Positions 6,359 to 12,726 of a DNA stretch of 12,726 nucleotides are shown piece after piece; the stretch's first letter is position 1, and each line of letters starts with the position of its first letter. The stretch covers positions 1 to 12,726 of the forward strand of contig CAIYCP010000427.1 of the NCBI GenBank assembly GCA_903924715.1. Direction: 5' to 3'. The position numbers and the translations under genes are program-made. Below the pieces are notes generated by a model. The model ran no database searches, was not told the origin of the DNA, and saw only the letters and a list, made by a program, of their open reading frames with translations. The DNA is from an uncultured beta proteobacterium. Its GTDB lineage: Bacteria > Pseudomonadota > Gammaproteobacteria > Burkholderiales > Burkholderiaceae_B.

Positions 6359-8416
6359 TTAGCCAGACGAGGGTGGGGATTCAATGGTGGTATTAGAACC
6401 GTCAGCCGAAAGCATTGCAACGGTGTCATCGAGCGCAGGTGTTGCATCGTCGGTCAAGTCAGCTGCCAGCACGCTACTGTCGGTCACGGCAGGGGCTTCG
6501 GGCTCATCGGCCACTTCAGACGCCTCGACGACCGCATCGATCGTGCTGACGTAACGAATATTGAGCTCAAGGGCGAGCTCATCCGTACCCGTGATGTGTA
6601 ATTCAATTTGTTGACCGCGGCCCAACTGCGGCAGGCCAGATACGCGACTCACCAGAGGTGCGTTGTTGAGTCGAATCAAGTCGTCTTTCAAAACGGTCGC
6701 GGTGCAGGTTGTGATCTGCTGCTGCTGTAGCCAACGCAAGCACCAATAACGTTCCATGTTGTTTTGAAATTCATTCCAGGCGATGTATTGCGCCTCAAAG
6801 CCCCCGATGATGGCAAACAGGTCGGCATCACGTGGTTTGAATGGCGCAACCAGGGGTGCCGAAACGCCGTGTTCAATCGCGGCAATCAGTTGCCATTGAT
6901 TGACAAGATCAACATAGCGGCGCAACGGTGAAGTGCACCAGGCATACTGTGGGACCCCGATAGCTTCATGCGGTAAGGCTTGAGTACTCATGCGTACGCG
7001 GCCGGTTTGTTGAGAGCGGTAGATGCCCGGTAATCCGCAAGAGGCAAGCAGACCACCCCAGGTGCTGTTCGCTAAAATCATGTATTCAGCAACGAGGCGA
7101 TCGAGTGGTGCATTACGCTTGCGTGGCAAAATTCTGACGGGTGTGGCAGGATCATTTGGATCGCCGTCAACATAAAAACTATATTCAATACGATTGTTAT
7201 TTTCTGGTTTGCCACGAACTTCGTCACGTTGTTTGGCTAACAGCAACGCGAGTTGCCAAAGGGGGCGAATCCAATTGTTATAGGGCAACACTTGCGTCGT
7301 GTCGGCAAGCGCCTCTTCGGTGAACGCTTCGTCAAGCTGGTTGTGACGCAGGTTCTCACGCACGACAACGCGCTCAAGCCGACTTTCATGGCCGATGATC
7401 TCGCCGGTCAGTGGATTTGCAGTGACATACAGCGATAGGGCGGGTACGGCACGACCGGCATCCAACGAGAACGCTTCGATGACCTGATCGGGTTGCATCG
7501 GAATTTTTTCGCCAGGCATATAAACGGTTGACATACGCGCACGCGCCAAGTCATCTAAAGCGCTGCCTCGCGTGACGGCCAGGCCGGGCGCCGCAATATG
7601 GATACCTACGCGAAGATCGCCATTGGGCAAGGTGCTAACAGAGAGCGCATCATCAATTTCGGTGGTGGTGATGTCATCAACAGAGTAGGCATCGACCTCA
7701 GCCAACGGCAATGCTTCTCCTGTTGCATTGAGCGACACTTCGGTAAAGCCCGTGCCCCGTGGAAAATGCGTCGCAAGAAAACGCCCTTTGTGCAAGGCAA
7801 GCGCGTGAGGCCAGGCGCCCAAGCTGAGCAGCAAACGTTCTGGCGTTTGTTGAGTGGCGGTACAAGCGGCGTCAAGTGCTTTCCAGGCTTGTGAGTTTTT
7901 GTCTGGACGAGAAATCAAGCTGATCGCACTGTCGGCAACTTCTGGGGGTAATTTTCCAGAGGCCATTTGATCGGCCCACTCTTGGGTCAATGCAGCTTGC
8001 CGTTGTTTTTTCTCGACGGCAGCTAAGGCGGCCGTGAGAATTTCGGGTGGCGCTGGCTTGTAGCGCCCACGACCCCGGCGATGAAAATAAACCGGCGCAC
8101 TGTGCAAGCGCAAAAGCAAGGTTGTTTTCTCGAGCGCGTTTGGCGCATGACCAAAATAGTCGGCACCCAACGCCTCAACATCAAACTCTTCTTGAGGCGC
8201 GCATTCCCACAAAAATTGCAAATCAATTTCTGCCGAGAGCACCTCGGCTTGCGACATCAATGCCTCAGGGGTAGGGCTTGCAAAGGTGTACAGGCAATTC
8301 GCACGTTTGATTTTGCTGCGCTTGCCCGAGCTTGACTCAACCTGCAAGGCGGCGTCTGCCTCTGACATGATGTGGCCTGTTTTAAAGGCACCATCTTCTT
8401 CAAATAAAACGTACAT
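6359..8416 (-). CDS. RNB-domain 3'-5' exoribonuclease (RNase II/R superfamily, VacB-like)
   Basis: From the ATG at 8416 the protein has 685 residues. The RNB active site is visible near 247-257 (DDITTTEIDDAL). Three Asp align with the metal ligands of E. coli RNase II (D201, D209, D210), and Glu stands at the D207 position, as I recall for this divergent branch. The second signature TSPLRRYVDLVN (495-506) carries the Arg equivalent to Arg500. The N-terminal RNA-binding part is shorter and unlike that of RNase R. After the RNB domain only a weak S1-like stretch (about 570-622) is seen, followed by an acidic, Ala/Asp-rich tail of about 55 residues that looks disordered. The enzyme should degrade RNA 3' to 5'; specificity is unknown. 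ATG 8416 is preferred to an upstream TTG (8437) because CGGAA lies 6 nt before it. Confidence 0.9.
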   Translation of the reverse strand: MYVLFEEDGAFKTGHIMSEADAALQVESSSGKRSKIKRANCLYTFASPTPEALMSQAEVLSAEIDLQFLWECAPQEEFDVEALGADYFGHAPNALEKTTLLLRLHSAPVYFHRRGRGRYKPAPPEILTAALAAVEKKQRQAALTQEWADQMASGKLPPEVADSAISLISRPDKNSQAWKALDAACTATQQTPERLLLSLGAWPHALALHKGRFLATHFPRGTGFTEVSLNATGEALPLAEVDAYSVDDITTTEIDDALSVSTLPNGDLRVGIHIAAPGLAVTRGSALDDLARARMSTVYMPGEKIPMQPDQVIEAFSLDAGRAVPALSLYVTANPLTGEIIGHESRLERVVVRENLRHNQLDEAFTEEALADTTQVLPYNNWIRPLWQLALLLAKQRDEVRGKPENNNRIEYSFYVDGDPNDPATPVRILPRKRNAPLDRLVAEYMILANSTWGGLLASCGLPGIYRSQQTGRVRMSTQALPHEAIGVPQYAWCTSPLRRYVDLVNQWQLIAAIEHGVSAPLVAPFKPRDADLFAIIGGFEAQYIAWNEFQNNMERYWCLRWLQQQQITTCTATVLKDDLIRLNNAPLVSRVSGLPQLGRGQQIELHITGTDELALELNIRYVSTIDAVVEASEVADEPEAPAVTDSSVLAADLTDDATPALDDTVAMLSADGSNTTIESPPSSG

Positions 8417-8422
8417 GCTATG

Positions 8423-8427
8423 TTCCG
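8423..8427 (-). promoter_or_regulatory. Shine-Dalgarno site deciding the RNB ribonuclease start
   Basis: Read on the minus strand, CGGAA lies 6 nt before the ATG at 8416. It favours that start over the in-frame TTG at 8437, which would place this site inside the coding region. Confidence 0.5.
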
Positions 8428-8441
8428 ATAAATGCAAAGTG

Positions 8442-8454
8442 GGCTCGCTGAGCC
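8442..8454 (-). other. Compact hairpin in the mpl to RNB-ribonuclease gap
   Basis: GGCTC and GAGCC form a perfect 5-bp stem with a 3-nt loop, 25 nt before the ribonuclease ATG and 32 nt after the mpl stop. No U run follows, so a full terminator is unlikely. It may be an RNA processing or stability element, or chance. Confidence 0.3.
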
Positions 8455-8486
8455 TGAAGCGGTGTGTTGAATAGGGCGTTCACGGG

Positions 8487-9857
8487 TCAAGCTTGTGCTT
8501 TCGCAAGCGCAGCAAGGAGTTTGGTATGTATCCCTCCGAATCCACCGTTGCTCATGACGACGATGTGATCGCCCGCGCGCGCTTCAGAGGCGAGTGCAGA
8601 CACTAACGTGTCAAGGTCGTGATGCGCGTGCAGGCGGCCTTCAAGCGAGGCCAGCACGATCGCAGGATCCCAGCCGAGCGCTTGCTTGCCGTCTTTTTGA
8701 CCGAAGCAGAATACGAGATCAGCCGCAGCAAGCGCCGAGGGTAGGCGCGCTGCCATTGTGCCGAGCTTCATCGTGTTCGACCTCGGCTCAAGTACGGCCA
8801 AAATTCGCTGAGCCTCCACCTTTGAGCGTAAGCCTTCGAGCGTGGTTTGAATCGCAGTGGGGTGATGCGCGAAGTCGTCGTATACGGTAACGCCCGCGAC
8901 GGTTCCTCGATTTTCCATACGCCGTTTGACGCCGGCAAAGCGACTCAGGGCGTCAATGCTGCGGGCCGGCGTCACGCCGACATGTGCGGCCGCAAGTAAG
9001 GCGACCAACGCATTGTGTTGATTATGTTCGCCCGTCAGTGACCATTGCACGCATCCCAGTGCGTGAGCCCCGTCTAAGACTTCAAAGGAGGTGGCGCTTA
9101 GGCTGCGGGTGTGCCAGCCGGTGGCGTTGCCGGTGGTGGTGAGTTCGCTGTAACAGCCCTGTTTTAAGACGCGTGCGAGGGCCTCGTCGTGTGCGGGTGC
9201 GATGACCAGGCCGTGACGCGGGACCGTGCGCAGTAAATGATGAAATTGCGTTTCAATGGCAGCCAAATCGGCAAAGATATCGGCATGATCGTATTCAAGA
9301 TTATTGAGCACGGCCGTGCGTGGTCGATAGTGCACAAACTTTGACCGCTTATCAAAAAATGCGGTGTCGTATTCATCGGCTTCGATGACAAACAGCGAGG
9401 CATCGGCTTGATAGCGTGCCGATACCTCAAGCCCGGGCGCAACACCGCCGATTAAAAAGTTGGGCTTGAGCCCTGCGTCATGCAAAATCCAGGCCAGCAT
9501 TGAGCTTGTGGTCGTTTTGCCATGTGTGCCCGCCACGGCCAAGACATGCTGGCCCTGCAGTATTTGTTCGCCTAGCCATTGAGGGCCCGAGACGTAGGGC
9601 AGGCCCGCATCTAGAATGGCCTCGATTAAGGGATTGCCGCGCGAGATCACGTTGCCGATGATGAAAAGATCGGGCTTAAGCCCGATCTGGTCAGGTTCAA
9701 AGCCCTCTATTAACGCGATACCTTGCTCTTGGAGCTGTGTGCTCATGGGAGGGTAGACGCCGGTATCGCAGCCCGTGACGCGATGGCCGGCGGCACGCGC
9801 AATGAGCGCAAGCCCGCCCATAAACGTGCCGCAGATTCCCAAGATGTGCAAATGCAT
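8487..9857 (-). CDS. mpl: UDP-N-acetylmuramate:L-alanyl-gamma-D-glutamyl-meso-diaminopimelate ligase (Mpl)
   Basis: Mpl re-attaches recycled tripeptide (L-Ala-gamma-D-Glu-meso-DAP) to UDP-MurNAc in the cytoplasm, bypassing MurC, MurD and MurE. The 456 residues match the E. coli length (457). The N-terminal Rossmann segment HILGICGTFMGGLALIAR (3-20) has the Mpl-specific ICGTFMGG. The ATP P-loop is GTHGKTTT (110-117). The Mur ligase centre EADEYDTAFFDKRSKF (159-174) and NNLEYDHADIF (185-195) is complete, with GEHNQHNA at 276-283, RMENRG at 313-318 and the C-terminal-domain motif DDFAHHPTAI (327-336). SNGGFGGIH (436-444) is near the end. It is the first gene of the minus-strand run. GGGGAG 6 nt before the ATG gives a strong start. 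The divergent tlpA-like gene begins only 36 bp away. Confidence 0.97.
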   Translation of the reverse strand: MHLHILGICGTFMGGLALIARAAGHRVTGCDTGVYPPMSTQLQEQGIALIEGFEPDQIGLKPDLFIIGNVISRGNPLIEAILDAGLPYVSGPQWLGEQILQGQHVLAVAGTHGKTTTSSMLAWILHDAGLKPNFLIGGVAPGLEVSARYQADASLFVIEADEYDTAFFDKRSKFVHYRPRTAVLNNLEYDHADIFADLAAIETQFHHLLRTVPRHGLVIAPAHDEALARVLKQGCYSELTTTGNATGWHTRSLSATSFEVLDGAHALGCVQWSLTGEHNQHNALVALLAAAHVGVTPARSIDALSRFAGVKRRMENRGTVAGVTVYDDFAHHPTAIQTTLEGLRSKVEAQRILAVLEPRSNTMKLGTMAARLPSALAAADLVFCFGQKDGKQALGWDPAIVLASLEGRLHAHHDLDTLVSALASEARAGDHIVVMSNGGFGGIHTKLLAALAKAQA

Positions 9858-9892
9858 ACAATTCTCCCCGCATCATTGTAGAGTGAGACGGT
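9858..9892. promoter_or_regulatory. Very short divergent intergenic region between mpl and tlpA-like gene
   Basis: Only 35 bp separate the two divergent ATG codons, so at least part of each promoter must lie inside the opposite gene. TACAAT at 9857-9862 resembles a plus-strand -10 box (5 of 6 bases), but the sequence 17 bp upstream (GATTCC) is a poor -35. Promoter positions are therefore not settled. Confidence 0.3.
9864..9869 (-). promoter_or_regulatory. Strong Shine-Dalgarno site of mpl
   Basis: GGGGAG on the minus strand sits 6 nt before the mpl ATG at 9857 and fixes that start. It is the clearest ribosome-binding site in the window. Confidence 0.65.
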
Positions 9893-10483
9893 ATGATGCA
9901 AGTCATGAAACGTAGAATGGTTTTGTTGGGGTTGGGCGGCTTGGCGGCTATCGCTGCCACGGGTTGGGGCGCGTGGCGCGTGTCGTCGCGCTCGGCGCCC
10001 TCGGCCAATCGTGCGGTGGGGGCGTTGAGTGCAGAGTCAGCGCGGGGCAATCCAAACCCCTTGGCACTTTACGAGGCACGGCTTCCCGGGCTCAATGGCG
10101 AGCCTTTTGCGCTCAGTGCTTTAAAAGGTCATCCCACGGTCGTGAATTTCTGGGCAACTTGGTGTGCGCCTTGTGTGCAAGAGATGCCCCACCTGGATCA
10201 GATGGCTAAAGAGTTGCCTAAAGTAAGATTTGTAGGTATTGGTATCGATACTGCGCATAACATCGCTCAATTTGTTGATAAAATACCAATATCGTATCAA
10301 TTGCTTGTTGCCGGCTACGCGGGCATTTCAATGGTACGCGAGCTGGGTAACAGTGCGGGTGGGCTGCCTTTTACGCTCTTATTCGATGCAAATGGCAGCA
10401 TTTTCGATTCAATTCTGGGTCAAATTGAACCTCTGGATCTACGGCAGCGAATTGACAGGCTTGTTGTCAAATCAAAGACGTAG
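9893..10483 (+). CDS. TlpA-like thiol:disulfide oxidoreductase, membrane-anchored or secreted
   Basis: A 196-residue thioredoxin-fold protein. Residues 6-26 (KRRMVLLGLGGLAAIAATGWG) form a basic, hydrophobic signal or anchor without an obvious cleavage site. The fold starts near 60, with VVNFWATWCAPC giving the CAPC redox pair (Cys91, Cys94) and Pro159 in GGLPFT as the cis-proline. An insert after the active-site helix and a C-terminal LGQIEPLDLRQRI are as in the TlpA/ResA/CcmG branch. It probably reduces disulfides in the periplasm, for example in cytochrome c or copper-site maturation, but the partner is unknown. It leads the run aroQ-accB-accC. Base composition falls sharply within the gene (see findings). 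Other ATGs at 9896 and 9905 are in frame, so the exact start is uncertain by a few codons. Confidence 0.9.
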   Translation: MMQVMKRRMVLLGLGGLAAIAATGWGAWRVSSRSAPSANRAVGALSAESARGNPNPLALYEARLPGLNGEPFALSALKGHPTVVNFWATWCAPCVQEMPHLDQMAKELPKVRFVGIGIDTAHNIAQFVDKIPISYQLLVAGYAGISMVRELGNSAGGLPFTLLFDANGSIFDSILGQIEPLDLRQRIDRLVVKSKT

Positions 10484-10593
10484 ATAGACAAATCGCAGCA
10501 ATTAGCGTAAAAATAGACCCTCTTTGATTGGTTTTGCTCTTTTGGGCCGACTGATTGTTGGTTGATCGAACACCTCACCCTTGAGCGTCATGT
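10484..10593. other. Intergenic spacer before aroQ, no clear element
   Basis: These 110 bp are AT-richer than the flanking genes. ATAGAC occurs twice and TTGATTGG/TTGGTTGATC-like words recur, but I see no convincing promoter, terminator hairpin or reading frame. A promoter for aroQ-accBC may still lie here. Confidence 0.3.
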
Positions 10594-11040
10594 ATGGCAC
10601 AACGCCTTCTCGTCTTGAATGGCCCAAACCTGAACCTGCTCGGTTTGCGCGAGCCGCATCTGTACGGACATACGACATTGCCGCAGATCGAGGCTGACTT
10701 GGTGGCTTTGGCAACCAGCTTAGGCGCTAGCCTGACGGCTTATCAAAGCAACCATGAGGGTGGGCTGGTTGACCGCATTCAGGCGGCACGTACCGATGGC
10801 ACGGATTTTATTGTGATCAATGCAGGTGCCTACACGCACACCAGCGTGGCAATTCGCGACGCGCTGGCCGCAGTCAAGATCTCTTTTATTGAAGTGCACC
10901 TCTCAAATGTGTACAAGCGCGAAACCTTCCGTCATCACTCTTATCTGTCTGATTTAGCGGTGGGCGTGGTGGTTGGGTTAGGTGCCTACGGGTATGAAGT
11001 CGCTGTGCGGTACGCCGTGCAGTCAACGCAAACGGTTTGA
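10594..11040 (+). CDS. aroQ: Type II 3-dehydroquinate dehydratase, AroQ
   Basis: The enzyme removes water from 3-dehydroquinate to give 3-dehydroshikimate, the third shikimate step; the type II enzyme is a dodecamer. The 148 residues match the family length. NGPNLNLLG (9-17) leads into the active-site loop REPHLYG with Arg19 and the catalytic Tyr24. QSNHEG (51-56), INAGAYTHTSVAIRDAL (75-91, with Asn76, His82 and Arg88), EVHLSN (100-105, His102) and RETFRHHSYLSD (109-120, Arg113) complete the site. No key residue is missing. The Shine-Dalgarno is weak (GAG about 9 nt upstream). An overlapping ATG at 10590 is out of frame. It lies 51 bp before accB on the same strand, an arrangement I recall as common in beta- and gammaproteobacteria. 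Confidence 0.97.
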   Translation: MAQRLLVLNGPNLNLLGLREPHLYGHTTLPQIEADLVALATSLGASLTAYQSNHEGGLVDRIQAARTDGTDFIVINAGAYTHTSVAIRDALAAVKISFIEVHLSNVYKRETFRHHSYLSDLAVGVVVGLGAYGYEVAVRYAVQSTQTV

Positions 11041-11060
11041 GGCTCTTTGGGCTAAACGCT

Positions 11061-11074
11061 GTTCAATTTAGAAC
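11061..11074. repeat. Small GTTC/GAAC inverted repeat upstream of accB
   Basis: GTTC (11061-11064) and GAAC (11071-11074) flank six AT-rich bases, 18 bp before the accB start. In E. coli accBC expression is autoregulated by AccB, but nothing here shows the same, and 4-bp arms are weak. Confidence 0.2.
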
Positions 11075-11079
11075 TTTAC

Positions 11080-11084
11080 GGAAA
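11080..11084 (+). promoter_or_regulatory. Shine-Dalgarno site of accB
   Basis: GGAAA lies 7 nt before the accB ATG at 11092 and supports that start. Confidence 0.5.
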
Positions 11085-11091
11085 TATCATT

Positions 11092-11544
11092 ATGGATCTT
11101 AGAAAACTCAAAACCTTGATCGACCTCGTGTCAGAATCTGGCATCGCCGAGCTCGAGATCACCGAGGGTGAAGGCAAGGTTCGTATCGTTAAGTTTTCGC
11201 AGGCACAACAGCCAGTCGCCTATGCCGCGCCCGTGGCCGCCCCGAGCTACGCCCCAGCCGCGCCCGCAGGTGCCGACGGCGGTGTTGCTGCGGCGCCAGT
11301 TGTGGTTGCAGGGCACACGGTTAAAGCGCCGATGGTTGGCACCTTTTATCGTGCGGCTAATCCAGGATCGGCTGTCTTTGTTGAAGTTGGACAAACCGTC
11401 AAAGAGGGTGAGCCACTTTGCATTATCGAAGCCATGAAACTGCTCAATGAAATCGAGGCAGATAAATCTGGTGTCATTACCGAAATTTTGGTTGAAAACG
11501 GCGAGCCTGTTGAGTACGGTCAACCGCTTTTTGTGATCGTCTGA
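11092..11544 (+). CDS. accB: Biotin carboxyl carrier protein of acetyl-CoA carboxylase, AccB
   Basis: AccB carries the biotin that AccC carboxylates and the AccAD carboxyltransferase discharges onto acetyl-CoA to make malonyl-CoA. The 150 residues have the usual three parts. MDLRKLKTLIDLV and ELEITEGEGKVRI (about 1-34) are the N-terminal domain, a Pro/Ala-rich flexible linker spans about 41-70, and the biotinyl domain runs from about 74 to the end. The biotinylation site is EAMKLLNEIEAD with Lys116; E. coli has EAMKMMNQIEAD, so the residue two after the lysine is Leu rather than Met. MVGTFYRA (81-88) is the usual thumb-side strand. accC starts one base after the stop, so the pair is surely co-transcribed and translationally coupled. 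Confidence 0.97.
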   Translation: MDLRKLKTLIDLVSESGIAELEITEGEGKVRIVKFSQAQQPVAYAAPVAAPSYAPAAPAGADGGVAAAPVVVAGHTVKAPMVGTFYRAANPGSAVFVEVGQTVKEGEPLCIIEAMKLLNEIEADKSGVITEILVENGEPVEYGQPLFVIV

Positions 11545-11545
11545 T

Positions 11546-12726
11546 ATGTTTGAAAAGATTCTGATCGCCAACCGAGGCGAAATTGCGCTGCGTATTCAGC
11601 GTGCATGTCGTGAAATGGGTATTAAAACGGTTGTGGTTCACTCAGAAGCCGATCGTGATGCCAAGTATGTTCGCCTGGCAGATGAGTCGGTGTGTATTGG
11701 CCCAGCCGCCTCGCGCGATAGTTATCTCAATATGCCGGCGATTATTGCGGCTGCCGAAGTGACGGATGCCGAAGCCATTCATCCGGGGTACGGATTTTTA
11801 TCTGAAAACGCAGACTTTGCCGACCGAGTCGAAAAAAGCGGTTTTGTCTTTATTGGGCCACGACCTGAATCCATCCGATTGATGGGCGACAAGGTAAGCG
11901 CCAAGCAAGCCATGATCGCGGCGGGCGTGCCGGTTGTGCCGGGCTCACCCGGTGCCTTGCCAGATGATCCTGCCGAGATTTTGCGATTGGCCGCCGAGGT
12001 GGGTTACCCAGTCATTATTAAGGCGGCGGGCGGTGGTGGTGGTCGTGGGATGCGGGTGGTGCATACTGAGGCGGCCCTGCTGAATTCGGTCGCGATGACA
12101 AAAACCGAAGCAGGTACAGCCTTTAATAACCCCGAGGTTTACCTCGAAAAATTTCTTGAGAATCCCCGGCATATTGAAATTCAAGTGCTGGCCGATGGTG
12201 GCCGCAATGCCGTTTGGTTGGGTGAGCGCGATTGCTCAATGCAGCGCCGTCATCAAAAAGTGATCGAAGAGGCTCCGGCCCCTGGCATTGCGCGCAAGTT
12301 AATTGAGCGCATTGGTGAGCGCTGTGCCGAAGCGTGCCGCAAAATTCAATACCGTGGTGCAGGAACGTTTGAATTTTTATACGAAAACGACGAGTTTTAT
12401 TTCATTGAAATGAACACCCGCATTCAGGTTGAGCATCCAGTGACTGAGTTAATTACTGGCATTGATTTGGTGCAACAGCAGATTCGCGTCGCTGCCGGCG
12501 AAAAATTTACCTTGCGACAGCGTGACGTCAGCTTTAAAGGACACGCGCTTGAGTGCCGCATTAACGCTGAAGACCCGTTTACATTTGTGCCGAGTCCAGG
12601 CCGGGTGACCAACTGGCATACGCCGGGCGGCCCTGGGGTGCGCATTGATTCGCATGTGTTCAACGGGTATTTTGTGCCGCCCTATTACGATTCGATGATT
12701 GCCAAAGTGATCACCTACGGAGATAC
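11546..12726 (+). CDS. accC: Biotin carboxylase subunit of acetyl-CoA carboxylase, AccC (3' end beyond window)
   Basis: AccC uses ATP and bicarbonate to carboxylate the biotin on AccB. The first 393 codons are present; the family is near 450 residues, so about 55 are missing. The reading frame is open throughout. Visible motifs in order are FEKILIANRGEIALRI, EAIHPGYGFLSENADFA, the ATP-grasp glycine loop KAAGGGGGRGMRVV, YLEKFLENPRHIEIQVLAD, ERDCSMQRRHQKVIEEAPAP, GTFEFLYENDEFYFIEMN, and TRIQVEHPVTE with the catalytic Glu/Arg set. RINAEDP and VPPYYDSMIAKVITYG follow. No Shine-Dalgarno precedes the ATG; with a one-base gap after accB, translation is probably coupled. Pyruvate or propionyl-CoA carboxylase subunits share this domain, but adjacency to accB makes AccC the clear choice. 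Confidence 0.97.
   Translation, partial: MFEKILIANRGEIALRIQRACREMGIKTVVVHSEADRDAKYVRLADESVCIGPAASRDSYLNMPAIIAAAEVTDAEAIHPGYGFLSENADFADRVEKSGFVFIGPRPESIRLMGDKVSAKQAMIAAGVPVVPGSPGALPDDPAEILRLAAEVGYPVIIKAAGGGGGRGMRVVHTEAALLNSVAMTKTEAGTAFNNPEVYLEKFLENPRHIEIQVLADGGRNAVWLGERDCSMQRRHQKVIEEAPAPGIARKLIERIGERCAEACRKIQYRGAGTFEFLYENDEFYFIEMNTRIQVEHPVTELITGIDLVQQQIRVAAGEKFTLRQRDVSFKGHALECRINAEDPFTFVPSPGRVTNWHTPGGPGVRIDSHVFNGYFVPPYYDSMIAKVITYGD

Noticed and set aside
6335..8490. Several 60-98-codon frames on both strands within the RNB gene
   Set aside because: All overlap a coherent 685-residue protein in other frames and none shows a motif or ribosome-binding site.
9697..10050. 117-codon minus-strand frame spanning the mpl start and the tlpA-like gene
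   Set aside because: It crosses two well-supported genes and the short intergenic gap, and its sequence has no domain features.
10484..10593. Possible promoter or terminator before aroQ
   Set aside because: No hexamer pair with acceptable spacing and no GC hairpin with a T run was found; short repeated words look like chance in AT-rich DNA.
11131..11571. 146-codon frame opposite accB
   Set aside because: It is an antisense shadow: it mirrors the Pro/Ala linker and biotinyl domain of accB and shows no recognisable protein features.
1..12726. Search for CRISPR arrays, tRNAs, insertion sequences, toxin-antitoxin or defence genes
   Set aside because: Nothing of these kinds was seen by eye: no regular repeats, no transposase or integrase motifs, no cloverleaf-like sequence with a CCA-type end, and every long gene has a household or catabolic identity.

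Overview
The window looks like chromosomal DNA of a betaproteobacterium, most likely order Burkholderiales and perhaps near Alcaligenaceae. The reasons are the Bug-type tripartite tricarboxylate transporter (TTT) receptor, the run mpl / RNB-family ribonuclease / TonB-like protein / aroE, and the divergent run tlpA-like / aroQ / accB / accC. That gene order is one I remember from this order and did not look up. GC content is moderate by eye, below that of Bordetella. Genus cannot be decided from the sequence alone.

Layout. (1) 1-2504 looks like an accessory catabolic segment. It holds the 5' part of a LigJ-like 4-oxalomesaconate hydratase (minus), an orphan Bug/TctC periplasmic solute-binding protein (minus) and a divergent alpha/beta hydrolase (plus). 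A 171-bp divergent intergenic region carries short repeats. (2) 2501-9857 is a minus-strand block of housekeeping and envelope genes. In transcription order it reads mpl, RNB-family exoribonuclease, TonB-C-terminal protein, aroE, lptG, apaH. Spacing is very tight, with two 4-bp ATGA stop/start overlaps. Its last gene, apaH, collides tail-to-tail with the alpha/beta hydrolase over 4 bp. (3) 9893-12726 is the divergent plus-strand block: a TlpA-like thioredoxin, aroQ, accB and the first 393 codons of accC, which runs off the window.

How the genes work together. aroE and aroQ are two steps of the shikimate pathway (3-dehydroquinate to 3-dehydroshikimate to shikimate). AccB and AccC form the biotin carboxylase half of acetyl-CoA carboxylase, which feeds fatty acid and lipid A synthesis. 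Mpl recycles cell-wall tripeptide, LptG exports LPS, and the TonB-like and TlpA-like proteins act in the periplasm. ApaH degrades Ap4A and the RNB enzyme degrades RNA. The LigJ-like enzyme and Bug receptor suggest uptake and breakdown of aromatic-derived di- or tricarboxylates by the protocatechuate/gallate 4,5-cleavage route.

I see no tRNA, rRNA, CRISPR array, insertion sequence, prophage or attachment site, and no clean rho-independent terminator. The window is mostly ordinary core genome and I do not see a convincing undescribed system. The points most worth a second look are lptG without lptF where mtgA would be expected, a TonB-family protein with a Gln/Leu-rich helical middle instead of a Pro-rich spacer, a divergent RNB ribonuclease with a weak C-terminal domain and acidic tail, and the repeats between the Bug receptor and hydrolase genes.
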